Below are positions 47,201-60,200 of a stretch of DNA of 64,000 bases, piece by piece. The translations under genes and the position numbers were made by a program. Origin of the DNA: Doris montereyensis (taxonomy: Eukaryota > Mollusca > Gastropoda > Nudibranchia > Dorididae); the NCBI GenBank assembly GCA_037039925.1, contig JAXRKP010000104.1, positions 320,001 through 384,000 of the forward strand. Direction: 5' to 3'. Below the pieces are notes generated by a model, which worked only from the letters and a program-made list of their open reading frames with translations, searched no databases and was not told where the DNA came from. The stretch's first letter is position 1. Every line of letters starts with the position of its first letter.

Positions 47201-47360
47201 TACTCGAGAGAAAAAAAGGTCTGGTTAGAATTGGACTATGACACCCGGCATGGCTATAGCAAGCTTTGTGCCTTATGACCATACTGACTAATTTTGAGAA
47301 GTCATCTCCATTTTTTATAAGGTGCCAATCAAATATGAACAGACAGTGCTGTGTGTGTAT
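44240..47360. other. Intergenic, mostly non-coding, possible transposon remnants
   Basis: AT-rich. Two diverged tandem segments (about 45,454-45,565 and 45,650-45,765) share AATAACTTAATTTCTAA and AAGTTAAACA. At 45,840-46,110 a minus-strand frame reads NILTRKRRREVRKFASARKQ followed after 8 residues by GGPSNAAGAF and a stop; basic tails ending in a GAF/GQF-like triplet are seen in some eukaryotic transposases, so a DNA transposon remnant is possible. No host gene seen. Confidence 0.4.
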
Positions 47361-47361
47361 A

Positions 47362-48181
47362 CAGTGGAACCCGGTTATAACGAGAGCCCCCATTCCAAGC
47401 AAAAAGTCTCGCTATTCCCGAGCTCTCGTTATTCCCGAGCCATCTAATTTTCTTTTGCTCCTTTGTAAACTCTCCGCTTGAGTAATCAGAAAGGATCTTG
47501 TCTTTGTCCTTTAGAATTGTGTACAAAGTACTAGAGGGAATGTCAAATCGACGACATATCTCTGCATTGATACATGTAGTTTCTTTCTTCTCCACTTCTA
47601 CTATTATGGAAACTTTCGTTTCAATGGTTAGCCTCTTTCTTTTTGAGAATTCATGGTGTAAAAATTAAAAAGAAGTAAAGTAAATAAATAAGACGATGAC
47701 TTGTGACAAGAACAAAGGTGTTGACCGATCACAACGCTTTGGCTAGTGGCTGTGTGTGTGGTGTAGTGTAGGCTACACATGTGTAGTTTGCTTGCTGTGC
47801 TGCGTGCGAGTCGATCGATAATCACAACGCGTTGGCTAGTGCTGGCTGGTGGCGGGCCTACACACGTGTATAGCCTACATACATTGTACTGTATGGTACG
47901 GTACTCGTTCTTTGTTACCTTCTCCTGCTCCATGGCTTGATCGTGAATGCGTGCTGTGATATGTGTATGGATGAATGTATGCGTTAGTTGAAAATTATGA
48001 TTTTTAATTTCAGATAACCATTTTCAGAGTTCTCGTTATTCCAGGTCTCTGGATCGCTTGGTGTCGTTAAAACAGCTCTTTTCCAATAGAGAAATAATAA
48101 GGAAAAAATGGGGATTTGAAAAAGTCTCGTTATTAACAAGCTCTCGTTATTTCCGATGCCGTTAAACATGAAGCACCACTG
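47362..48181 (-). mobile_element. pogo/Tigger-like DNA transposon, internally deleted
   Basis: Flanked by TA on both sides, with ends CAGTGGAACCCGGTTATAAC and (reversed) CAGTGGTGCTTCATGTTTAA, about 820 bp. Internal copies of CTCGTTATTNCCGAG occur at both ends. On the minus strand (about 47,640 down to 47,450) it encodes a CENP-B/pogo-type helix-turn-helix start: KRKRLTIETKVSIIVEVEKK, then EICRRFDIPSSTLYTILKDK. A frameshift separates an upstream ATG from this frame and the DDE catalytic part is absent, so it is non-autonomous. Confidence 0.8.
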
Positions 48182-48409
48182 TAGCGATGCTGTGCCGTTT
48201 GTATTAGTATTAGACAGGGAAGGTCAGTGGGCCCTGTTTGGTGGGACTGAAGCGATCACAGTTCCTTCAGTATGCTTTGGGTGGGACCCAATGTGTGCAG
48301 GAAACATGCATGTCTGGAGTAAGAGGAAGAAAGTAGACCAGGAGATGGGGGTGGCTATGGAATTTTACATGCAATGACCAACAGTTGGTCAAAAGGCTAT
48401 GATTGTTAG

Positions 48410-48565
48410 TGGCGTCAGTGGCTGAGTGGTTAGGCTGCCAGACTTTGGGCCCTGGCTTCAAATCCTAGCAAAGCTAGGTCTGACGTTGTTTTCCTTAGGA
48501 GAGACACTTAACATTTATTTTCCCCACTAACCCAGGTGCAATTCACTTGCACACATACACAACTA
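48410..48565 (+). mobile_element. SINE family B, interrupted
   Basis: GGCGTCAGTGGCTGAGTGGT head, TTCAAATCCTAGCAAAGCTA, GGAGAGACACTTAACATTTA and CCCAGGTGCAATTCACTTGC, cut at the TA where the 489-bp MITE begins. Confidence 0.75.
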
Positions 48566-49054
48566 CAGTGCAATCCCCCGATAACGACATCGCTCGGGAC
48601 CGAACAATCATGTCGTTATCGGGGGATGTCGTTATTCAGATTTTTCAAAATGGCGGCGAAAGTGAGGCTAGTCAATTGGGAAGATGTGGTGGGGCCCTGA
48701 AAAGGGCGGTGTGTTGGGGTGGGGTTGGTAGAGCCAGCAGATGGGTTTACTAGCTGGTTGTCACGGCCATGGTACCCTCAGAGATGGAGAAATAATCTCA
48801 CACGTTGTCATTGGCCGAAAAAGAAGTGTTTTCATTGCTAAGAATACGTCTCAATTTTGTCAATATTGATCAAATTTTCATGTCAAATGTAGTGTTTACG
48901 GCTAGACTTATGTCGTTATTGGGAGGTTTCACGTCGCTATTCGGAGGTTTTTTTTACTAATGATATATAGCACAAAAAAAACGGGACCAGGGATCCATGT
49001 CGCTATCGGGGGATTGTCGTTATTCGGAGATGTCGTTATCGGGGGATTGCACTG
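48566..49054. mobile_element. TA-flanked MITE, 489 bp, 26-bp inverted ends
   Basis: Ends CAGTGCAATCCCCCGATAAC plus GACATC and its exact reverse complement; TA on both sides. Further GTCGTTATCGGGGGAT copies lie just inside both ends, giving subterminal direct and inverted repeats. CAGTG ends and TA sites fit the pogo/Tc1-mariner group. No transposase. Confidence 0.85.
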
Positions 49055-49056
49055 TA

Positions 49057-51264
49057 CTGACTGATTTGATGACTTGATATCCATCTCTTTTCTTTATATT
49101 ATATATAATGACAGATGTCTGCATTACTTACTGAGTAATATTTATTTAGTAAAACTCATTTTCCATGCATTTTCTTCATACAATACATTATACAACTCCA
49201 TGAACAATTGAACAAATATAAACAGTAGTTTTTTTTATAAGGACAAAGCTTCAACGAGGAATAAATATTTATCATTAATCAAAGTTTATTAATTAAATGG
49301 TTATATTTCGGATTTTAAAACTGATCACAGGTGAAGCTTTACAATTCAACAAAGATTACATAAAACTTTTTTATGAACAAAAATAAAAACTGAATTCTTC
49401 AAGGACAAATAACAATCCATACAAAACATGGTACACATGTGAAATGAGATATTTTAATTTATCATTTCAAGTGTCAATAAGACGTCGGTAAATCTTATAT
49501 GTCGTAAAAGGTTTTCACAGAAAAAAAGGTGTGTGGCTGTGGACAGGATGAGAGTGTGCCTGAGACTACTGAGAGGGGAGGACAGCAAGAAATCAACATT
49601 TGTTCAATCAATTAACCATTTCTTGAATATCAAATGAGTAATAAAATCTAAGTATCAAAATTGAAACCGAAAAAATTTCTTCCAGGTTTTCAAGGTTTTA
49701 AGTTAACAATTACATAAGTGTCAAAATGGCCACAACTTTGAAAATGAAATTGTAAAAGTTTGCAACACAACATGATGTAGTAAGTGAAAGATTAGTAAAT
49801 TTTGATCTTTCTTTTTTTAATTTAAATGATCCATATATATATTTATATTATCAATAACTGGGAAAGAAAACAAATATTCAGGCCTGCATATTATACATTT
49901 TTTTTAAAGTGTAAAACAGGAAGATATCAGTAATGTAAAATTTTGCTGGCTTATTGAGTTATTGCGTACATTCTTTATATTGCAGTCCTTTTTATCACAT
50001 TGCTTTTTTTTTTTCATTATAAAATACTTTCCAATCATTTAAAATGAAAAATACTGAAACATGTAAACATATTGTAAGATGGGAACTAACTGTTAATTCA
50101 ACAGTCACAAACCTTTGTAAAGTGAGATTTGTGAGGAGAATGCAAAAAATAAAAATAAATAATTTTGTTGCAATTTTGCAGTTTTGGAGGAGAATTACAG
50201 CGGAGGTTATTAAAAATGAAATAGATTGGAAGTAAAGATATTTATATAGCTTATAACTTAGCATGTAAAAAGATCAACAGTTATGAACAGTAATATTTAA
50301 TTTGTCGTAAGATAAAACGAATTGTCAAACATTTTTGTGTAGTTTACGATGTGAATTACAGGTTTTGAAAGTTCAAAATTGTTTTAACACAGAAAATATA
50401 AAAACGGGAATGCATTTTGTAACTTCAAATATATCTAAATATGTACTTGGCTCTTGAACTTGGAACCTTTTGTTAAAGAATATTGTCATTTCATGAGGTA
50501 ATCGTTCTAATGACTATAAAATATTAATAGTGTAGGGCAAAGCTGTCATTTTCACTGTAAAATACCCACGTCATGATTAATTATACTCATATTCTGACGC
50601 ACATGTTTATATTAGTGATATAAAAAAAATCAAAAGAGAAAAGAGAAAATTATATTGTTCTCAACTGAAATTGATTTCTCAAATTTTAAGGCAAAAACCA
50701 CAAGCTCTGGTGCGTAATCAATGTAAATCAAAGTGTTAGCTGCCTTTTTCTTAATAAAAACAAAGGAAAAAATAATATCTATATTTAAAAATTATGTGTA
50801 TGGGTATGAAAATCACTTTTTCTATTCAATTTTATCATTTACCTAAAGCATACCATCATAACTTGTAAATGCTTAAAAATATAAATTGGATGAAAGCAGT
50901 GATGTGTAAACAACCAATAAATATGAAGAGGAGATTTTTGTAAAATATTAAAACTAATCGAATGCCACAAACTATTTAAACTGGACCCATACTTTTTATT
51001 TGGATGATTTTTTCATATTATCTTTTCTCAATCTGTATTATTTTTTTTATTAAATCTTATTTCATTAAAAATAATAACAAATTTAGTTTTTGTGAAACAT
51101 TCATAACTAATTGAATTCTGTTAGTCTTTTTATTTTTAATATGGACATTGACATATATGAATATAGATTTGTGAGATTCTTTTTCAAGATATTTTCCCTT
51201 TTGATGAGATTCTGCTTTTTCTCATTCCTTCTTCATAAGTCAGAGCTGTGGCATACATTGAAAT
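49057..51264. other. AT-rich, presumed 3' UTR and flank of the C2 gene
   Basis: No coding exon recognised on either strand. Since the C2-domain gene stops at 51,265 on the minus strand, its 3' UTR should occupy the right part; a minus-strand AATAAA is present near 50,994. Confidence 0.45.
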
Positions 51265-54200
51265 TCAATAAACAGGGACACCATCCATTATGTGGATTTT
51301 TCCAGAAGCCCCTGCTTTCCTACAGGTGACCGTCACACTCTGTCAAAAGAAGATTTTTAAACAAATCCATGAGTTCGAAGACATCGGCCTTCCACTATAA
51401 CACTTGCTTTTTACAGGACAATAAAGCAATAAAAAAAAACAAACATCAACGTATCCCAAAATAAACCCCTCTCCCCCAATTGCAGTATTGGCTTACAAGC
51501 ATATTCATTTCATTATCATGACAATTTAACCTTTATTTGTCATTCAAAACTGATGCATGCGGTATAATTATTCCAGTACTAATCATGTAAACTACAGATT
51601 GGAGATCAACTTGACGGTCAATTAATTTCGTATTTTACACCATCTGAAAGACATAAAATTGATTCTGGCTTTGTTGATATTATGACATATTTAAAAGCTT
51701 TGAAAGTAAGGATGATTCAAAAAACAATTACTTACCCAATGGTAATTAGTAATATTCATTTTTAAAGAAGGAAAAGGGGCAAGACCCAAAGAATTGGTTC
51801 AAATATTTATGGAACAGGAGCCAGATTTACACAAAGACATTTTTGGTACATCCAAGCAACGATTGTAGTTTTCAGTACATCTAAGCAACGATTACTTTTC
51901 AGTACATCTAAGCAACGATTGTACTTTTCAGTACATCTAATCTAAGCAACGATTGTAGTTTTCAGTACATCTAAGCAACGATTGTAGTTTTCAGTAAATC
52001 TAAGCAACGATTGTAGTTTTCAGTAAATCTAAGCAACGATTGTACTTTTCAGTACATCCAAGCAACGACTGTACTTTTCAGTAAATCTAAGCAACGATTG
52101 TAGTTTTCAGTACATCTAAGCAACGATTATAGTTTTCAGTGCATCCAAGCAACAATTGTAATTTTCAGTACATCCACTCAATTGTAATTTTCACTTCATC
52201 TTAACAACGATTGTAATTTTCAGTATTTTTGCGTTTTAGTACTATTGTAGCGTGATGTGCAGAAGTGTGCGCCATGTAATGTAAGAGTAAGAATGTGAGA
52301 GTAGTACACATGTATATTGAGCTCACCCATGAAAACCAAAAGCACCAAAACTTGTACTGTTTCTAATGCCACAAGTTTCTATAATCCACTCCGTCACGTG
52401 TCAATCTCTTTTAGGCTGAAAGATTGAAAAACGTGTAGCAATAGCATACTAATTGCATGTCGTGTCTGGGCACAAGGTGACAGAGACAGAGATGCCCTTT
52501 GATTCCACCCACACGTATTATTGTTGTTGGAGGGGTAATGGTGGTGGTCGTTGGTGAGGCCGACTGGGGCAGGAGATAATTTTTGTATTTTCAAGCTTGC
52601 TTTTACTCCTATAAATAATATACCGGTAATTAAGCCCTGCGCATGTATTCAATTGAGATGGGTAGTTTTCATTTCTTTGATGTATTGCTTTAGGGGATTT
52701 GATATGACAATTGGTGGTGGGAAGTGTGGTTTTTTCTTCTATCCATAAACAAATTCGTTTACTTTATTCCATAACTCAAGCTTCATTCTTCCCAAAAAAC
52801 GAGGGGTGCGCTTTTTAGTGTCAGAGTGCTTAGTAGGGATAATACGCTACATCTTTACATTAACTGTGACTGTAGGTATTTAACTAACAAATGCCTGCAT
52901 CATGAATATAAATATAACCATGTAAAATTCCTTTTTAATTTTAAGACAATGATTCTGATTTTGATCCTAATTTTTACAGAAAGGTGACAATAAAAAAAAC
53001 AAAAAAACAAAGGAGGCAGAGTTGTTAAACTCACCTTTTTGCCGTTTTGTTGTTCAAATAAGAAGCTTGGATATCTTGCACTGGCATGAGCACGGAAAGA
53101 TTCGCGAAATTCCTGGGCAACGCTGTGCTGTTGAAGTTTGTTGCGTAGACGTTCAGAATTTCTCTGGATTAGAGAGAAAAAGAAAATTCAAACATAACAT
53201 TCATTTAAAATATTTGAATGTATTTGTATTTATAACATTGGCCATTGAGTTTGAATCTGATTGTCTTCTTATCAAGCTGAAAGGAAAATATCAAACTTAC
53301 AGCTCTGATTCTGATGAGTTTAAAATTGTAGATATTAAGAATATGCTTCACTACACGTGAGTCGTTGCTAAAACATTAAAACATAGTGTTGTGAGCTTGT
53401 AATTACAATGACACTGGTTCAAATCCCACAGCTGGCACAGATGGGGAGTTTTTTCACAACATTGTACTCTTAGGAAAGGTATTTTGCTCTACTTTCCTCA
53501 CATGACTCAGTGTGAATGAGTATCCAGCTATAGGCAGAGAAAGATTTTGTCAGAGTGTTAGTACCTAGCAGCTTAACAGGCTGCTGTACTGTATGCTCCC
53601 CCAGTGAGTTGAGAAGGACTTTGAATGAAATGGCCTATTGGGGGACAAATGTTGTACAGTTGGTGGGTCTGCACTCGTGCAGGGATACAGACTATAAATA
53701 AATCCATCTTCATCTTTACTTTGGCTTCACTGACACTATGCATTTTCTTTTTTTTTCCTTCTTTATTACAACAAAACATGGATAGTTAGAAATAGCTTTT
53801 GAAATAAAATTGCAGTAAAAGAAAAGACAATTGAAATTATTAGATAGATCAAAACCCCAGCAGTAACTCGTGTTACCAAGGCATGAGAGAAATAATAAGC
53901 ATGGATCATTCTTGTACTCACCAAATCCGCCAGCTTCAGCTTGCCATGGGATAGTTAGAAATAGCTTTTGAAATAAAATTGCAGTAAAAGAAAAGACAAT
54001 TGAAATTATTAGATAGATCAAAACCCCAGCAGTAACTCGTGTTACCAAGGCATGAGAGAAATAATAAGCATGGATCATTCTTGTACTCACCAAATCCGCC
54101 AGCTTCAGCTTGCCATGGAAACCTTTCTCCTGGTCAAGTGTGTCAAGGTCAAGGATGATTTGACCTAATGTACTGTTCTCAGTAAAAGATTGTTTATCGA

Positions 54201-57200
54201 TCACATGGAGAACAATGTATCTGGAAAGGATGATAAAAACAAATTGAAGAGAAAACAATGGTTATTTGGAGAAAGAAGCGTAATAGAGAGATATTAGCCC
54301 CTTTCTCTCATGGAAAAGCTTTTAGAATACAGTCACGCAGTAATGAAGTCTTCCCTTCATTTCAATAGCTACAGTAGCAAATTGAAATATGTATACATCT
54401 TATATAAATCGTATACAAATAGCCTAAAGATGTGCCTTTTGACCTTTTGACCTTTACAATGATGAAAAAGTTTTCAGTGATGATTAATCAATTAATTACT
54501 TTTTGCAACTGACGACTTATATTTATTTTCTTTTTAAAGCTTTCAAGTTCATATCATGGCGTCTGTGTCCAAGTGGTTAGGCGGCCAGACTTGAGATCAT
54601 GAGGCTCCAAGTTTGAATCCTAGCAAAGCTAGTTCTGGCATTGCATTCCTTGAAAAAGACACTTCATGTTTATTTCTCCCAATCGACCCAGGTGCAAATG
54701 TTTACAAGCACTAGTTTTCTTTCTTTCTTTCTTTCTTTATCAATTCCCTTTCTACCTTTCGGTGTATGGGTTCTTTCTTTCTTTATCAATTCCCTTTCTA
54801 TTCGGTGTATGGGTTCTTTCTTTCTTTATATTCCTTTCTACCTTTCGGTGTATGGGTTCTTTCTTTCTTTATCAATTCCCTTTCTACCTTTCGGTGTATG
54901 GGTTCTTTCTTTCTTTATCAATTCCCTTTCTACCTTTCGGTGTATGGGTTCTTTCTTTCTTTATCAATTCCCTTTCTACCTTTGGTGTATGGGTTCTTTC
55001 TTTCTTTATCAATTCCCTTTCTACCTTCGGTGTATGGGTTCTTTCTTTCTTTATCAATTCCCATTCATGATGGGTTCTTTCTTTCTTTATCAATTCCCTT
55101 TCTACCTTTCGGTGTATGGGTTCTTTCTTTCTTTATCAATTCCCATTCTACCTTTCGGTGTATGGGTTCAGATGCCCTTTCTTTCTTTATCAGTTCCCAT
55201 TCTACCTTTCGGTGTATGGGTTCAGATGCCCTTTCTTTCTTTATCAGTTCCCATTCTACCTTTCGGTGTATGGGTTCAGATGCCCTTTCTTTCTTTATCA
55301 GTTCCCATTCTACCTTTGGTGTATGGGTTCAGATGCCCTTTCTTTCTTTATCAATTCCCATTCTACCTTTCGGTGTATGGGTTCAGATGCCCTTTCTTTC
55401 TTTATCAGTTCCCATTCTACCTTTCGGTGTATGGGTTCAGATGCCCTTTCTTTCTTTATCAATTCCTATTCTACCTTTCGGTGTATGGGTTCACATGCCC
55501 GAAATGATTTTTCTCCAGGATGCCCTGTCCTGGCATTTTGTGCTTCCTTCCAAAACTGTTAAATTTCTATTCTTCAATGCCTCTTTTATACCTTCTTCTT
55601 ACTTTCTCCGAGGTCTACCTTTTGGTCTTTTACCTTGGGCTTTAGTACTGTATACTGATTTAGCTACTCTATTGTCATTCATTCTATTTACATGCCCAAA
55701 CGTCTCAATTGATTTGTTTCTATCTTAGTTTTTATGCCATCTGCTTTGGTTTGATCTCTTATTGTTGTGTTTCTGATTTTGTCTCTTTTAGTTTTCCCTA
55801 CTACTCTTCTTAGATATTTCATTTCAGCTGCCTGTACTCTATTGTATTCTCTACTGTCTAAGGTCGAGGTTTCGCTGCCATAGAGGAGAGTAGGACAATA
55901 AACTGTATTTTATACGGCCATTTTGGTTTTTGTTGACAATTCTTGCTTACCTACAAATGCCTTTCTAGATTGTTATATATTGCACTTGCCTTTTGGGTTC
56001 TGTGGCTGATTTCTTTTCTTAGTTTTCCCTCTGAGTTAACCATTACTCCTAGGTAATTGTAGCTGTGAACTTGTTCTAAGTTCTCCCTGCCCAATTTAAG
56101 ATTTTGTGTTTTAGCTTCCCTAGTTATTAGCATTGTTTTGGTTTTCTTTGCATTTACTTTCACTCCTTTTTTATTTAGTTCATTGTTCATAATGTTATCG
56201 ACTGAAGGTCATTTTCTGATTTTCCAAACAAAACTAAATCATCGGCAAATGAAAGCTTTGATAAATTTACTGGTTTGAGCTTCCACATACCTACATTCCT
56301 TTTCTTCCTTTTTGAGGATGCCTTTGCAACTGAATCCATAAATGTGATAAACAAAAAGAGGACTTAGGATACAACCCTGCCTTACTTCTATATTTACATC
56401 AAATTCTGCAGATATGTTTCCAGCTACTCTCACTGCACATGTTGATTTATTGCAATAACTTTTAATGGCTTCTATTAAATTTTGCTCTACATTGTGTTCT
56501 TTTAAGGAATGCCATAGTTCGTCCCTCCTCACAGTGTCAAATGCCTTTTCTAAGTCAATAAAACACAGGTGCAGGTCAATGTTTCTCTCAATGAATTTTT
56601 CTATTATTTGTCTACTTGTAAATATGTGGTCTTGTACACTTCTTCCTAGTCTAAATCCACTCTGATGCTCTTCAATCTGATCTTCTACTCTTTTCCTTAG
56701 TCTCACCAGTGTTGCTGGTAGGTCCTACTTTTTACCTTTTCCTCTATCACTTCTCTTTCATCTTGCTTTTCCCTCTTAATTCACCATGAGATCACCACAA
56801 TAGTGGACAGGGTAAATTTCAATTAAACAAATCACGGGATAAACTCTGGCTTGCATTTTACTACTTACATATTCTAACAACCATAAGTGCTTCATCGACA
56901 TCAATCAATCTTTGATCTACAGTACAGTAAAATCGCATTCAACTGAGACTTACAACATAGACATCAACGACCAAAATGTCTAAATCTAGATCTGGCTCTG
57001 GAGTCCCTTTGATTTCATCACTCATGAAGACTTTAGAGTAAGGAGCCATCAGAGCAATACTAGAAAGCAGTTGATCAGAGTTTAAATCCTAGCCTGGTAC
57101 GAAGACTTTTACATTTATAAGGAGTCGGGTTGGGTTTGGGTTTTTTTTTTTTGGGGGGGGGGGGGGGGATGGGGGTTCCTGTTGCAAAAAGCAGGAATCG

Positions 57201-60200
57201 GATTTCCTTTTTGATTTTTGTAAAGGGTATTTAAAGCCAAATTTAAACACACAGTTTTCTAAGATGAAATTATAGATATACAGGGAATACAACGGTCGTA
57301 TTTATCATTTAACCCAAGGGCACAGAATAGATTATTTAAACAAGAATGTTTTTGTTTTTTTAAAAGGTTACCCCAGGCAGTGTGGAGAGCTACCATTAGT
57401 ATCGTGTATAAATATAACATATCTTTTCCATTTCCATCATGTGTTTATAAACTTACAGAGATACAAAACTTTAGCATCTTTAATTTATCTGGCTATGCAT
57501 CAAGTGACCACACAGGTAAGAAGAAGCGCCGCTAGGTGTGAGAAATAATAAGGTTGTAGCAGTGAACACATTTCAGTAGAATTTGAATATATGTCATTCC
57601 TCAACTTTTGTGTGGTCCCTACAATACCAGACATGTTTCTTATGTTCAAATGCTCACTAAAAACAAAGCTAAAGAGAGAGGAGAGGGAAGAGAGGTGAAA
57701 GAGACCAAGAGTGAGTGGAAGACGGGGAGAGGGACGGTGTGTGAGAGAGAAAGAGGGGGAAAAAGATAGAGGCAAAGCAAGTAAAGGAGTAAATATTAAC
57801 CTGAAATCAAGCTCTTCTTCTCGAACTTCAAATTCCAAAGTCTCCTGCCATTCCGGATCTGCTCCACCAGACTGGACCTTCCAACAACAAAAAACAACCG
57901 GTTAAAAGATTGTATCACTTTAATACCTCGATTGCAATGTTTTCTAAGTGCCAATCAGATTTTCATGTGACAGTTGCCACTGTCTGTTTACAAAACCATT
58001 AGAGGGAGAGCATTATAGAAGGGCAGCTCTTTCAGCTAAAGGTATGACAGTGTGTGATTTTAAGTATCTGTATGCTAATATACCAACTGAGACTTATAAT
58101 TGTATGCAAAGTCCACTCGTCCTAGCAGCTAAACTGATAAACATGAGTAATATTAACAGTGGCCTTCAGCATTCTCTTCTCAGAGGGGGATTAGGTAGTC
58201 CAGCGACAAGGTGTTGGCCTTTAACCACTAGGTCGTCTGTACACGCCCCGGCTGATTAAACACCTAGTCCCATTGAAATGGACGATAAAAGGAGGTCTCT
58301 TGTGCCTATCACAACACTCTGTACACATTAAAAGATCCCTTGACTATTTACAGGGCAGTCCTGGCAAAATTAAAAATTCTACCATTACCCCAGAGATCAC
58401 CTTAGCTGTGGATGTGGGTAAAATCAAATCAAATTTCTTCCCAAACTAAATATCAACTTATTTCAACCATGGTAGAGTGAATTAAAAAATATATATACGC
58501 CATCTATTTATCGAAAAATCTCCACGATATGTACATTTTGGAATTTAAAAATGCATATTTATTCTAACCTAGAACTTAATCTTAAAACATTCAACATGTT
58601 TACCAGATCAAGGTAATGATCATCCAAGTTCAATAAAATAATCTTGTTTTTCTTCCTTTTTTAAAGAGATAGGTCAGGAGAAACTGATTGACCTAGAATT
58701 TACACAAAATACTAGGTAAACAGCAACAATTGAGGGAAATGGTAAGCAGGGTAAATAGATAAGTTGCCTAGTTAGAGGAAAAAAGTTACCTCAGTTTTGC
58801 ATACAGTTCCAGTTCCTGGAATAGCCACTTTGACAAAGGCATGGGTAGGCTTTCCATCTCGTCTAAGTGACAAACCATTTGCTCTGTGGATGGTCACGTA
58901 AAGACTGTTTGGCTGTATGAAATTCACGCTCATCTCTAGATGTCCTGTGATACTGAGATCCGTCTGAAAAAGATCCATCTTTAATTATATCATATTTAAA
59001 GCAATGTAGACCAATGGAACACAAGAGAAGAGTGACAAAGCCTTTCATTATTTTGATCCTGACGTGTAAATTAATGCAACACAAGTTGAAATCCAATTTA
59101 TGATAGATTGGAACTATACTGAGTATTTCAGCCAGATAGTGGTAAATTGATTTTTTTAAATATATACGTTTACATATATTTATCAGCTGAAAGTCATGAT
59201 ATTAAAAAAACAGAAAGAAAAGATTCTTTATTTGAAATAATGCGAAGAAAGGAAGGATAAAAGTATAGCGGTAGGGGGTTTTAAAAAATGGTTGTTTGAA
59301 AATATTTTTATATTTTCTGATACGTTTTGTTGTTGAAAGGAAAGTTATTTAAACTGCTGCTCACAATTTTACTTTCGTTGTCAATTGCTTGTGATAAGAA
59401 ACTTAACAGTCTGCATGGTCAATTACATGAAACTTGTGATGCAAAACAAAAGAAATTACTCTGATTTAGGTCAAGCAAAAGAAAAAAATAATAGAAATAA
59501 TTAACTTATAAAGCATATAAATTGATCTAAATGCTCTAAGTCTAAGGTGCTGAGAATAAAATTTGCAAACACAAGACAAAAATTCATCACATTATTTTAA
59601 AAAATAAGTAAGTAAAAAGTAATACAATTACATAATATAAAATGATAACAATTCGACAAAACACAGAACAGAATTTTCACAACTTGAGATGCTGGTTTAC
59701 AATGGAAATTATGTAAGTATGGTGGTTGGTATTTTGTGAATTTAGGCTGTGCTTGCTTTTATCATCACTCTCACACCAATAAAAGACGAGCAGTTAGCAG
59801 CTTACCTCCATACAAAGGGTATACCAGGCAGTCAGAACTGGTTCTTTATTAAAATCAAACTGGGTCACATCAATGATAACTTCACCAAGAAAATCATCAT
59901 CAGTCACAGAATCGTAATCATAAACCTTAATTGCAATGGAGTAGAGACAATGTCACTAAATGTATTAATGAAAGTCCAGGAGACAAACTTCAGAAAAACA
60001 GAAAGTTTAAGGAACAAAACATCAGGACATAAAATCAGATACCTCAACTTTCAGTAGAATGAAACCCAAACAACAACAAAAATCATACATACCTTATAAC
60101 ACAAGACATAAAAAGAATTTTTCAATAAATTTTATGTCTTTTGTTTACTAACATATTCATGTGACATAAATAGCGAATAAGTGTTGAAATATTTATCTTT

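Noticed and set aside
47628..47933. 101-codon host gene on the minus strand
   Set aside because: It lies inside the TA-flanked pogo-like element and ends just where the shifted transposase frame begins (MNSQKERG stop).
51840..52225. CRISPR-like repeat array
   Set aside because: The 29-bp units abut each other; no spacers.
54641..55728. 288- and 320-codon repeat proteins (FFLYQFPFYL type)
   Set aside because: All three forward frames are open because the LINE-tail array has few stops; the sequence continues into the LINE 3' UTR.
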